64,000 nt of DNA from Marasmius tenuissimus (Eukaryota > Basidiomycota > Agaricomycetes > Agaricales > Marasmiaceae), in contig JAQOTA010000052.1 of NCBI GenBank assembly GCA_029532415.1, positions 868,001 through 932,000 of the forward strand. Reading direction: 5' to 3'. A program made the translations under genes and the position numbers. The notes beneath the pieces are model-generated. The model was not told the DNA's origin. It worked only from the letters and a program-made list of their open reading frames with translations, and did no database searches. Shown piece after piece: positions 35,664 to 46,479 of this stretch. Position 1 is the first letter of the stretch, and the number at the start of each line of letters is the position of its first letter.

Positions 35664-36863
35664 GGACTCGGGCCAAAAAGGTTAGTCCATTTCTGCAAGA
35701 GACTTACGATTCTGACAATCCACTTTCAGGATGAAGGGCGGCGTATAGACGAGACGAATTGTATTATTGTGGCCAACTGGTCTATCTAGGTTATCCTGAA
35801 ATTGAAGGGTAACGGTACCTATTTCTGCGTGGTCTCGTCGTCTTTAACTGAAACCACACACCCCAAGCGGAACTTTGGGATTCCCTACAAGGCACGCAAC
35901 AGCCCACTTTGTAGCTGAATATTGTCAAGGCCAGTTCGTCCGTCAAATATCTTCACAGCTAATCCCTCCATCCTGCTCTAGCCTCAAGATTTGAGCTCCC
36001 AGATCTCGGTATTCGATCCCGCTTTGCTCAGAGTATCCTGAACATTAATGCACCGAAAGACATCCCGCGATTGCATTTGTACGGCGTACGGCTCCCTTTA
36101 CGCCAGTGTTGCTGTTGCAGGCGTATGAAGTGATGTCTTGACAGACTGATCGTGTTGTAGGGACGAGAACAACATTCCGTGCAGGTACTACGCTCGCCGA
36201 GACGATGGTGAGCCTGTAATTCAGGAGATTGAATCTAGTTTCGCACTAGCCTCGTGAAACCGCTGAACCCTGACGAGGCATTCCTTACCTCGAATCTGTG
36301 CCAGTGCATAGCTGTGGTCTTAGCTTTTTGCCATCTTTGCCAACGTTCCCAGTAAGGATACATATCGGACTCTCGGGAGTAGTACGGAGGACCACAAACT
36401 GGGTATGAGTACCATTCACTAACAAGTGATCACCGATGGCACTCATAATTAATCGACACGCACCAGATTAGGTTCTCGTCGATCATCCAACTGAAGAGGA
36501 AAGCGAGGGAGCAAATGCTTCTGTCACGATCTATCGTTCGTTTCATCTACCGCTATTCTCTAAACCACACCATACGTGTAGTCCACATGTAGCACAAATG
36601 TTCATGACGCGCAATCGCCTATCGTGCCTCGACATATTGGAGATGGACGCAAGGCGGACGAACCCTGAATAGATGTGCTCATACCAAAGTGCTCGAACCA
36701 ACCCATTCGGGGGTTTTCGGTGCCTTCTTCAATGTTTTACCTCCCGTACCGAGGCGTTGACATGGCTTCATCCGGCAAGTCGGTTTACGAGGCAAGAGTT
36801 AAGGGATTGGTCGGTCAATCTATTGTGGCACTAGCGGTAGCAAACTGATGGACCACGACATGG
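35664..36863. pseudogene. 1.2 kb stretch with decayed-looking exon fragments
   Basis: No intact gene is supported. On the plus strand several short open pieces have good splice signals yet cannot be joined without stops. These include a piece near 35990-36100 reading LPDLGIRSRFAQSILNINAP, one at about 36357-36402 (TYRTLGSSTEDHKLG before GTATGAGT), and one at about 36471-36532 (VLVDHPTEEESEGANASVTI after an ATTAG acceptor). I could not name the parent family. It may be an old, inactivated gene. It could also be 3' UTR and intergenic sequence. Confidence 0.35.
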
Positions 36864-38104
36864 CTAATACATTCCATTTGGCTGTAGCCCCTTTGGGCTT
36901 GCGTATTCGAGCTGCAAGAGCTCTTTCTCCAAATTTTCGTTCTAAATGGCAAGGAGGTAAGGCCGGGACTGTAGCCTTGGAACGGGCGTGTACTCACCGC
37001 ACGTTGCAGCTCGAGGAGCTTGAGCCGAGCCAACGACGCTTCGTGTTGCCGTCCCGCGACCATGCTCTAATTAGGCCAAATTCGTCAAGGCTCGCACATC
37101 TGTGAATTTGCTGGCCACTGCTCACTTTTGCGGTCTTGGAATTGAGGCCCTTGAAAGGCTCGAGTTCGTCGAAGGCAACAGGCCAGAGCCCACAGCTTAA
37201 GTTCCACGTTTGTTAAGCCTGCGTACGCATGACAACGGAGGATCCTTTACCTCAGTAACTGGTCATGCAGCCTATCAATGTGCGCTTCGAGACTCGATAG
37301 GTAAATCGTGCGCCTGTGGGGTGCGCCCAATGTCGATCTGGTGTAAACGCAGTATTCAACAAGCCAAGTGAGAAACAGGACCGTTGAGACAAAAGAGAAC
37401 GAGCGACCTACAATTCGTAAGGACTGAAAATATGTTTTTCGAGTGCGTGGTTCCAAATCTTCCGTCGCTTCGCGTCTGAGTCCTTCTTCGCCAGCAGGCG
37501 GGCGTAGGGGTGGCTGACACTCGTCCGTGTGGTGCCGGAGGTAGAGTCTTGCTGTTTGGCAATGCGCCTCGACTCGACTGGCCCCTCGAGTACTCGACCA
37601 GTGAGGAGCTCACTGGTTTTATCCGCCATCAGTGATGGCGATTCCTGGTGCTCCTCACCCATGGTCCTATACGCTGGAAGGGCGGGAATGCTGATAGTTG
37701 GAATCTCTGCCCCAATTCCCATCTGATTGCCGGGAGAAATAGAGAGGACGCAGGGACTCTGAATTTGTTGGGCTTGTATCATCGAGCCACTGTCCGGAGG
37801 ACCAATCATTTCTGAAGAGGATCGAGGTGGGCAAACTCGTGTTGACGCTGGTGCCGGTAAGTATTTGGCTTTATACAATCAATGCCAGGAAGTCAAATAA
37901 GACTGAATACCAATTTCGATGAGGGGTTGTTCAAACGGGACGGTGTCAATCTGGGTTCTTGGGCAAAAGAAGGTGTGATTTGTGTGATTACCTAGAAGGG
38001 AGGGTCCCCGAAAAGCTTTCCAATCTTTCTCTTACTAGAACAAAACATGAAAGGAGGGGACCATCGAGGTATGGCTCGTCTAGTTTACGACAAAATTTCG
38101 ACAT
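36864..38104 (-). CDS. Left member of a divergent paralogue pair, unknown domain
   Basis: Seven exons (tentative first exon 38104-38036, then 37950-37911, 37847-37412, 37337-37251, 37195-37126, 37066-36998, 36941-36864) give 282 aa. The first half is disordered. A basic stretch (LAKKDSDAKRRKIWNHALEK) leads into the shared domain: LSSLEAHIDRLHDQL, then GLWPVAFDELEPFKGLNSKTAK, then a helix (HEASLARLKLLELQRANENL). It looks like a helical or coiled-coil dimer module with a basic flank, which would suit a DNA-binding or scaffold protein, but no known family is assigned. The right partner has the same domain with matching intron phases. The N-terminal exon is the least certain part. Confidence 0.65.
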
Positions 38105-38797
38105 ACTCCTCGGGCTTGTAATTTCAAAGAAAACAGAATGAAGGATAGACAGTAGTTGGATCGGGCTCTACAGGCAGTCCGCTGGAACCGTGGGGAGTTC
38201 GGGGGTCGCATGGCAGTTTGACTGGCTGAAGCCTGCTTCGAATTCGCCCCACCGAACTAGTGCGACCGCTGGATGTTGGGTTTTCTATTGCGTACATTCA
38301 ATTTTTCATCGCTTTATCTTTTCTCGACTACCGGGTCTGTCAACAGCCAAAAGCAACGGCTCATTGGAAAGAAGAATACGCCGGAACGAACGACGAAAGA
38401 CAGCGCGAGTGGGATCTTACGGTGGGACTCCACCTGAACAATCTGGTCACCCACCGGGCCAGTGCTATCTCCTCCTGCAAATATTTACTTGCTCACGCTA
38501 CCGAATCCTTCAGATTGCTTCAGATCCGGCTGGATCTTAATACTGCCTCTTCTATCACTTTCCTTTAGGTCCCCGGCTGCTTCTATTTGGCGTTCATGAT
38601 CGACTTCCTCCATTCTCCCCCCTGGGAGCCTGGGAGACTTTCTGACGTCTATAGAATACATCATCGTTTATTTTTCCGTTCTATAAAGTCTTGAAGAGCT
38701 TTTCTTCTCTGTTCAAGACGAACTGCCGTGGGTCTTCTGTCCATCGGCCTCTCTCAACCCCGTTCGTTTCAGAAAACCCTGCGGCCTTACTGCGGCG
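38105..38797. promoter_or_regulatory. Shared promoter region of the divergent paralogue pair
   Basis: The two paralogues diverge from this 693 bp. A TATA-like CTATAAAG at 38681-38688 fits the right gene (ATG 38798). Open frames inside (for example 38260-38568) have no family resemblance. Shared control of both genes is plausible but not shown. Confidence 0.45.
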
Positions 38798-40098
38798 ATG
38801 ATGCATGGTGTTTACTTCCAGGTGGGCTGAACTTTTCTGTTGTCAACGCCGTCTCATCGTTGAGGTCGACAGGGCTCGTATGGATCGTCAGAGTCAACTC
38901 TCGCCGGGGGCACTCCTTTGCATTCTGTTCCAGGCCACCTGCCTTTTCCCAATACTGGCTTCGCCAGTCAGCCACCCGTTCATATGTATCCAAATCATCC
39001 AACTGCCCACCACGAAGACTCGAATATACACCGACATGAAGACATCGGATCACTGGGCGACCAGTGGCATGCGGCGCAAACGTATGGCAATTTGATGTCC
39101 CCGCCGCCTGCCTACGATTTCGATAGGACGTCGACATCTTATCCAATGCTTCCCTGCACGACCTCGACTCCAGTCCAATTTCCTGTGAATCAAGAAGAGG
39201 TCATCACACACTTCAGTTATCCTTCTGCCGGAGTTGCCTCGCAGCCCTTGCCACTTGCATCCGCTCCGGAGCCCATGCAGAGCTGTCATGTGCAAGGCTT
39301 CATCAAGAGCGACCCTGGTTCGCCTTGTACTAGTTCAGGACCCATAAATATGTTCCAGGACACCCCACAGACGGTATCGATCAATACCTTCCCTACACCT
39401 AGCGAACTACTCTATGAAATCCAAAGCAATGAAGCCACGAGTCCCGCGTCGGACTCGAGCGGGGACTCCGGCTCGACGTCGTCCCAGAGAGTGCAGTCTT
39501 GCGTACCCGTAGGCCTTCCTCTCGTCCAACCGACAGAGCTTCCAACGTTCATGCAACCTGCGAGGTATGCTGTTGCCTTTTTTAGTCCATGGTTCGCTCT
39601 GTGTTTGCTTACATGTAAGCTCGTGTTCATTTCTAGGGATGGCATTTCTTCGCATGAGAAGAAGCGCCAGCTCCTCGAGTGTCTGGAACAATACGTTCTA
39701 TACCTGCATGAACAACTCGCTCTTGTTGGGGTCGAACCTGTGCCGCTAGAGCGCACTGCCAATTACCGGGGACTTTCCAGTCGGTCCATCAGGGTGAGTT
39801 TTGACTCGGTCGTATCTATATCTATCTTTAACATACTCATACGCCCGCATGAACGCCCCCTCAGACTCTTTTGGTCCACACGGAAAACATGAACAGGAAA
39901 CTCAATTCCACGATTGTCGCCGAAGAAGAAAGAGTCAGTAACCGGTCTGCTGTGGCCCCTTGACAGAGACTAACTGTGTTATTTCAAAAACAGTTTCTTA
40001 GGCTTCGGGAGGCATTGGACAAGCGTAGGATGCCGTTTGGTTCGATGCAATCTGTGCACCCTGGATTCAAAAATAACGTCACCCTTCCTTTCATCTGA
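38798..40098 (+). CDS. Right member of a divergent paralogue pair, unknown domain
   Basis: Five exons (38798-38821, 38873-39564, 39637-39793, 39865-39933, 39994-40098) encode 348 aa. Residues 1-235 are Ser/Pro/Thr-rich with two Met-rich aromatic patches (MYPNHPTAH, MSPPPAYDFD). The C-terminal domain reads SSHEKKRQLLECLEQYVLYL, then HEQLALVGVEPVPLE, YRGLSSRSIR and a helix ending in EEERFLRLREALDKRR. Exon 3 (157 nt) equals the summed lengths of two exons in the left gene (87+70), and exon 4 (69 nt) equals its 69-nt exon, in the same phases. The start is set by an ATG ATG 51 nt before a good acceptor. Function is unknown. The acidic/low-complexity N-terminus plus helical C-terminus would fit a transcription regulator. 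Confidence 0.7.
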
Positions 40099-40355
40099 AT
40101 CGTCTATCCATGCTCTACTTGGGGGCATCCATTGGCGCCTGGCGCTGACACCTGTTTTTGAAAACCATCTTATTCTCCCTACTTAATGTACATAACGAAA
40201 CTTTGTTAATCGTGATTACCCACTACGTGTATAATGTCAATGATCATAATTGTCGCTCAGATGCGACCGATTCAATCGTTAGAAGAATAAGTAAATGTCC
40301 AAGTCCAACAGCTTTCAAGATAGATGACCTTCATGGCGTAAATGGGGTGAAATGT

Positions 40356-42216
40356 TTAGAGGTCCTGGTAAGGTGGCAGATCGTCCTCCTTGCCTTTCTC
40401 TGGTTTGTTGTCTCCTCCCGGTTGTTGAGATCCACCGGAATGCAGCAACTTCTCCCGCTCCTCCCTCTCGAGCCTCTTCTTCTCATCCTCAGCGCTCTCG
40501 TAACTAGGGGCGTCGGTACTTGACGGTGGCGCGCCATAGGCCTGGGAGTAGGTAGCAGCCAATCTTTGCTTCTCGTCTTCCGCGCTACTCCATTTAGGTG
40601 CAGCAGCAGCAGCGCCGGTGGCACTTGACGGCTCGGCGAAGGGAGGGGGATCGGCGTGGGAAGACGAATGAGCAGCTCGCACGTCGTGAAGAGACCCACT
40701 GGCAGGTCCAGGCCCATCTGGCCCAGTGGAGACCGGAATACCAGTTTCTGCTATAGTCGGCGTGATGGGAGGGAGAGCTGAAGCTGGCTTCGTGGGGTCC
40801 GGTGCAATGATGGGAACGGGGGAGGTGGTTGATGGAGAGGTGGCGAGATTGGTATTCGAGCTAGATGGGATCTTGGCCGGTTCAGTGTTCAAATTCGAGG
40901 GGTTAATTGGCAATGCCTGACTCTTGGGAGAGGAGAAAGACACAGGGGGGGAGGAAGCAGGTAGAGGGGGAGAGGAAACAGATGCGGGGGGAGAGGACAG
41001 GCCGGTATCTTTACGGGCTTCCAAGGGTCCGGTGGCACCAGGTGGAGGGGTGACAGGGAGTCCGGGATGGGTGGCTGTAGCGATGGAAGAGGTCATGCTT
41101 GACAATTCGCTGGCATGACTTTCACCGAAACTGACTGTGTCAGAGCGACTGAGTTCGGAGGTACTGCTGGAAGAAGGGAGGTTGATATGGCCGGTCTTAT
41201 AGTTGTCGAGCGCACGTTGAAGGGATGCCCGAATACTTCCTGTGCGTTGCGCGCCTTTGTAAGGACTCGAAGTGCTGGGCGGGACATTTGGTAACACATC
41301 GACGAGGGTGCTACCAGCCTGAGCAACAAGGACAAGTTTCTCTCCGTACTACAAGCAAAAGATATGAGTCCCGCGGCGTGCCTGAGATATCAGGGTGTCT
41401 TACCTCTCGGAGGGCCTCGAATTTGAGCGATTCGGATGCCTTGACTCCCTGACGCTTGAGGAGTTCGACTTCTGCTTCAAGACTCGCATCGTCCATTTCG
41501 GCTTTCCTAATTTGGTCCTTTAGTTCTGTAATCTTCTTGTCCATTCCCTTCTGGTTATCGTTCTCAATCTTCGCTAGCTGATTGCGCAATCCTGCCCGAA
41601 TGTTCCGCCTGGGAGCCAAAGCGGTCTCTGCATCACGAAGTGCCTTCAAAGGCGCACGAGCAGCGTCCAGCTTGAGCGCAAGGGAGCTGGCAAGGGATCC
41701 TTGAACAAAATTGAGGTACGCGAGCCGATCGGTCACTATATCACGATCGAAACTCGTTAATTTCCGCAAGGAACCCAGAATCAGGAAACTCACCATCTTT
41801 GAGATCGTCCTGCTCATGCTGACCCCACATGTAGAGCTCTTTGCTCTGTGCTTTGGAATCGCGCGAAACGTTATCGAAGTCAATCGCTACACCTTTCTCA
41901 GTGGTGATGATCTTCTGAACAGGCGACGCCGATCTGCAAGATTGGAGCAGTATCAGCACACAGTTGAATGAATCCCAGAATCAGGTTATGATACGTACCC
42001 ATACTGTTGCTGGAGGCTCCGGAACCCGTGAGAGATGGCCTCGAATGCATGAGACTTGGTTGACCCTCCTTGAGCGGCCTCGTTGGCACTCGGTTGTGCA
42101 GCTGAATCAGGCGAAGTAGGTCTTCCGTGTCCAGAAAGATGTGGCCCTAGAGGAGATTGTTGCAAGGCCGTCTGCGCCTTGTCCGCAAAGGACGAAAGAA
42201 ATCCTGGTACTGGCAT
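40356..42216 (-). CDS. PIL1: Eisosome core component Pil1/Lsp1 (BAR domain)
   Basis: Four exons (42216-41999, 41933-41794, 41735-41404, 41348-40356) give 560 aa. The BAR domain covers about residues 45-270: VAIDFDNVSRDSKAQSKELY, MWGQHEQDDLKD, LAYLNFVQGSLASSLALKLD and a long coiled helix. Pil1 assembles half-pipes under the plasma membrane that make eisosome furrows and respond to sphingolipid and TORC2 signals. Yeast Pil1 is 339 aa, so the roughly 290-residue Ser/Pro tail here is long. Near the end two SAEDEK(Q/K)RL repeats occur, and the protein ends in DDLPPYQDL, with a PPxY. It lies 266 bp downstream of eIF4E on the same strand. Confidence 0.9.
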
Positions 42217-42482
42217 AATGGTGGTGAAAGAGAAAAGAGTTTGTTTGAACCTTGGCGGTCTGACCACAATTTGTACTCTGATCAGTGACTGCGAACTGCG
42301 TGAAGGGCGATACGACGTCATTGCGGGCACGTGGGAATCAGTACAGCAACAACAGGTGGCAGTGTCATTGGAATTGTTCCAGCCCCACCGTCGTCGCACG
42401 AGCGCAAGACTCAAACTGTCCGTTATCAAACAACATAGATATGGTTTATAATAGTAACAGAATCCAAAGACGATGGTATACT

Positions 42483-43604
42483 TCAGACTATGATCTTCTT
42501 CGCTCCTTTCTTCTTTTCCGAGTCTTTGTGCGACAAAAATTCGACTTCTGTTGCCAATGGACCTGCCAATTTCGCGTTGTCTGCGTACCCTAGAACACTC
42601 GACTTGAAATGGCGACCAACGCTCTCAATCCGTTCCCGAAGTCCATCTTCATCGGTCGGAGAAACCCCCGGCGCCAAACGCGTCCATATCGACAGACGGT
42701 AGAATTGTGGACGAGTCGAGACGATGACTCCAGTGATGAGGGAGGTTGGCGGCGGTGCAGAAGCGTCACTGGCCGTCAATGACGGATCGAACGTCTCTCC
42801 GATAGCAGCTAGCATCTGTGCTGATGATAAGCTGAAACCCCGAGCAGGTAAGTGTCAGAATAACGCACAGTATACAACCACATCTTATCGACATTGTTCC
42901 TGTTCTTGTCCTTGGGAAGCTGAATGCTCCACTTTCCTCCATTCTTGTTTGCTTCATCTTCCCAAGCAGGGATGATTCCTTCCTAAGAACGCGTCCAAGA
43001 TGATTAGAATGTCGGTCTAGGCCTGCAGAGCTGAGATTGTGACCTTGAAAAGATAGTAGTTTGCTTTTTGAGGTAGCTGAGAGGGTGGCACGATGTTGTT
43101 GTAGAGACTATTGCACGAACGTCAATAACGATGGTCGATCGTGACAAAAGTGCCCTTCTTACCCCCAAAACTCTTCAACACTATCGAAACTGATAACTCG
43201 TTTTATATCTTCCATCCAGCCTTGTGCTGCAGCCACACCTGGCGTCTGAGCAAGAGGGGTCTGGGGGAAGGCGGAGATGGGTGTTTGGGGGAGATTACGT
43301 CCTTTGGTCATCGGTGAGTCGAACCAAAGGGTCCAAGATGAGTAAAGAGGGTGCTAACGTTTTTTGAACGGGTCTCAGTGCAAAGGCAAAAACGAAACGG
43401 TCCGGATCGAACACTCACTTTGACATTGAAGTTGGTAGGGTCACTGAAAACCGTTCGAATATTTTCCGCCTGACTCTCCATGTTAACTTCTTGAATTTCT
43501 CCTGAATCCGTGGAGTCTTTCTGAGCGTCGGGGTGGTCTGCCATGGCAGCATTGAGTGCATTCCTCGAGGCGGTGAGGGCAGGGCCAGTCAAGGTAGAAG
43601 CCAT
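42483..43604 (-). CDS. mRNA cap-binding protein eIF4E
   Basis: Five exons (43604-43419, 43353-43163, 43107-43044, 42982-42869, 42815-42483) encode 295 aa. The cap pocket tryptophans and partners are present: HPLYSSWTLWFD, SVEEFWGLYNNIVPP, NYYLFKEGIIPAWEDEANK and GGKWSIQLPK. The eIF4G/4E-BP face (VEEFW) is intact. eIF4E binds the 5' cap and recruits eIF4G. Compared with yeast (213 aa), it has a long acidic N-terminus and a roughly 20-residue insert after WFDSPM with three QTP repeats. The last exon supplies RPQFYRLSIWTR. Its divergent neighbour is MTM1. Confidence 0.93.
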
Positions 43605-43974
43605 TATGTCTAGGTGAAGAAAAGTCGATTTGTAGCGATTGAACAGCAACTGAGACGCAGTCGAAAACTGGAATGCAAAGGAGAGCTGAGAGACTTTGGG
43701 AGAGGTAAAGAAAACAGGTGGAGAGTCTCTAAGGAGAGATTTGAAGGTGAGTGAGTGGTGAGTGTAGCTTTGAGAGTAATTTGTTGCCGTTCGGCCCCTT
43801 GCCCACTTACTTTTCCTTTCCCAGGATTACTTCGGTGCGGCTAGATCCGTTTGCCGGGAGCCCCGGACCTGAAAGTTATCAGATAATCGCCTGACTGACT
43901 AAGACTGACTGATCTTTTCCCGGACCACTACCGTTCCCTCCCAAATTCCCTTGCGTTCTTCGCAAAGAGGCTCT
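43605..43974. promoter_or_regulatory. Bidirectional promoter of eIF4E and MTM1
   Basis: 370 bp separate the two start codons. The half near eIF4E is purine-rich on the plus strand (GAGAGACTTTGGGAGAGG). I see no TATA box. Confidence 0.35.
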
Positions 43975-45151
43975 ATGGATCCCTTCAATGCGAAGCTCGC
44001 CGCTGCGGCTGCCGGGTCTACACTGACGGCCTTGACCAGTATGTCCTCTATTCATTGTTCTTTGCTTTGTGCTTGTACTCAGTTCTAATTCTAGTGACAC
44101 CCTTCGATGTGGTCAAAACACGACTTCAGACACAACGGCCAGCCCCAGATCCTCTGTTTCCTCGACCACCTCCCAATACATGCTGTAGGCCAGGTCAAGC
44201 TACATGCGTACGGAATATGTCATCATACGCACGCCCATTATTACAAGAGGAAGTCGTTTGCGTCTGGGAGAACGGCGTCTTTAAGGCTCAACGGGTCAAT
44301 GGGTTCCTCGACGCGGTTCAGCATGTAATACGAGCTGAGGGAGTTCGCGGTCTGTGGAAAGGTGCTGGGACGACACTGTGAGCCACCTTCTTGTCCCCAG
44401 CAAGCAAGTTTCTGACCAAATTTCGTGCAGAGTGATCGGTGTTCCAGCCTCAACGAGTTACATGCTAACATACGATCACCTCTTGAACGTCACTCTTCCT
44501 CCTCTGCTTCCAACTTCTCTTGTTCCGTTAACTGCTGGTATACTCGCTCGTAGTGGTATCTCAACGGTAGCCTCACCCCTCGAGTTAATACGCACCAACC
44601 TACAGTCAACACCGGTATCGGCCGGGACACCACATACACTCCGTTCAGTCCTTACTTCTATATACGGACTCGCTAGATCTCAAGGACCACTATCGCTATG
44701 GAGAGGTCTTGGTCCCACCTTATTGCGCGATGTTCCTTTCTCCGGTATCTACTGGGCTGGGTACGAGTCATGTAAACAGGGTTTCGCACGAATGGGTAGA
44801 GAAGGTGCATGGGTAGCGCTCATCAGCGGCGCCGTCAGCGGAACCTCCGCAGCGCTAGTAACCTCCCCACTGGACGTTATCAAGACCCGACGACAAGCGT
44901 TGGTCATGTCCTCATCGGACGCCCCCCAAGTTACATCATCTTTCCGATTGATCAAGCAAATCGTTCAGACAGAAGGTACCGCCGCACTTTTCACGGGATT
45001 GACTCCGCGAATAGCGAAGATTGCCCCTGCTTGTGGAATCATGATTGCTTGCTTCGAGGTACGTCTATGAATTATGGAACTCAGGAGGACATAGCCTGAT
45101 CCCCACTTTCCCCTGCAGGGTTTCGGGAAGTTCTTGTCATCCAAAAATTAG
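43975..45151 (+). CDS. MTM1: Mitochondrial carrier Mtm1/SLC25A39 type
   Basis: Four exons (43975-44038, 44095-44377, 44431-45058, 45119-45151) encode 335 aa. Three carrier signatures are seen: TPFDVVKTRLQTQ, ASPLELIRTNLQS and TSPLDVIKTRRQA. The first is followed by the cysteine-containing loop (NTCCRPGQATCVRN) typical of Mtm1. Each repeat ends in a GLWKG/SLWRGL/ALFTGL block. Mtm1-like carriers sit in the inner membrane. They are linked to mitochondrial glutathione import, Fe-S/PLP supply and manganese loading of Sod2. The end is short (GFGKFLSSKN). It is convergent with VAM7. Confidence 0.9.
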
Positions 45152-45319
45152 ACTAGACCGTCATACATGACATCTTACACGCATTGTTGTTATTATACCG
45201 AGGAATAATCTATGTAGCAATATTATAATGGATACAAGCCTATGTGCACGTGTGGTATAACATCCCGGGTATTCCGCAGCGTCCGAGATCGTCAAAAGTC
45301 ATGAGATGATGAGTATATC

Positions 45320-46399
45320 CTATCCGAGCCTATTCATTTGCTTCTGAGCAGCAGTGAGTTTGCCCCCGACCGTGTCCACCTCATTCGAGAGCTCGTCCAA
45401 CATCTCTATTTGTGTCCCGATTTCTGCAGAGATGGCCTCCCCGAGGTGTCGCTGTCGATGGAGAATGGTCGTAAGCTGGGAAAGTTGACTGTCCTGACGA
45501 TGCATCTGCTGCTGTTGCAGTGAGAAAACTCCGTAATTGTCAAGAGGTCGTGTTTCCTCCGTTTCCTCCGGCTTCGCTGGTGCTCCAAACACTCGCGTAA
45601 CTCGAGCGAATGCATTGGATCCTCCCATAAGGGCCTCTCTATCAGAGGCAGGTGCGGTCGTCGCGAAAGCGGTAGAGTTTCGGTTCGCAGGTTGCTGCTG
45701 CTGCCGTGCGACTGTAGCCATCTTCCCCAGCTTCTCGCAATCGTCCTGCAGCCTGGCGACCATGTCCGTCCGACGTTGCAGCTCTCCCTCACTCAGCCCA
45801 GTCATAGCAAGTTCCTGCAGCCCCTTCCCTAAATTGCCTATACGGGCCAGAACCCCTGCAAGCTTCCGCTTCGCAGCAACGTTGGATTGATGGGAGGCAT
45901 TGATATCTCCCTGGTCAGAGAGTGCCTCTCGTTTGTTGATGTCAGCACGGACATCCCGAAGACGGGTCTGAATCTCTTGGTGTTCATCTAACCACGAGGC
46001 AGAACTGAACTTGGTTGGCGGGCCACCCAAGACACCTGCTTGTTTGCCTATCGGGACACCGAGGAACTCCTTGAAGGCATGAGTCTCCCGCCACCTGTCG
46101 TCTTTGGCACCAACGATGGCTCGGAGGTACGCTTCAAGCCCGGATTTGCGCTCTTCAAGCAGTTTAGGGTCGGAATGAGAGCGAAAAATGGAGTATTTGT
46201 GCTTTGGGGGTAAGGGACAAGGAGGGGGAAGACCTGTCGATTTGGTCAGCTCGACATTGAGGTCATCGAATTCTGAATAACGACGCCACATCGTCCATGA
46301 ACGAACATTGGCCTGGACCTGAATACGATAGGCAGTATGAGGTTTCGGGGAAGACCGTTCTTGGTGGTCAACCACTTGAACTGACTGAATCGCACTCAT
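45320..46399 (-). CDS. VAM7: Vacuolar SNARE Vam7 (PX + Qc-SNARE)
   Basis: Single exon, 359 aa. The PX domain is at about residues 3-118 (AYRIQVQANVRSWTMWRRYSEF, then the PPKHKYSIFRSHSDPKLLEERK block). A helical linker and a C-terminal Qc-SNARE motif at about 298-357 follow (LSQLTTILHRQRHLGEAISAE and MLDELSNEVDTVGGKL). There is no transmembrane segment, as expected, since PX binds PI3P on the vacuole and HOPS helps. It works in homotypic vacuole fusion with Vam3 and Vti1. Only 80 bp separate its start from the stop of the upstream methyltransferase on the same strand. Confidence 0.92.
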   Translation of the reverse strand: MSAIQSVQVVDHQERSSPKPHTAYRIQVQANVRSWTMWRRYSEFDDLNVELTKSTGLPPPCPLPPKHKYSIFRSHSDPKLLEERKSGLEAYLRAIVGAKDDRWRETHAFKEFLGVPIGKQAGVLGGPPTKFSSASWLDEHQEIQTRLRDVRADINKREALSDQGDINASHQSNVAAKRKLAGVLARIGNLGKGLQELAMTGLSEGELQRRTDMVARLQDDCEKLGKMATVARQQQQPANRNSTAFATTAPASDREALMGGSNAFARVTRVFGAPAKPEETEETRPLDNYGVFSLQQQQMHRQDSQLSQLTTILHRQRHLGEAISAEIGTQIEMLDELSNEVDTVGGKLTAAQKQMNRLG

Positions 46400-46479
46400 G
46401 CTGGCCGTTTGAGTAGAACATGCTGATTTCCGGAAATAGACTCAAGGAGGTGACATTGTGACAGAGTAACGCTATCTAT

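Noticed and set aside
36848..37200. Plus-strand open frames (for example 36848-37105, and a frame ending in GNRPEPTA near 37200)
   Set aside because: They lie on the opposite strand of exons of the left paralogue, which have clean splice sites and family similarity to the right paralogue. They are shadows.
38260..38568. 102-codon plus-strand open frame in the gap between the paralogues
   Set aside because: No ATG at the frame start, no splice support, no family resemblance. It is treated as promoter sequence.
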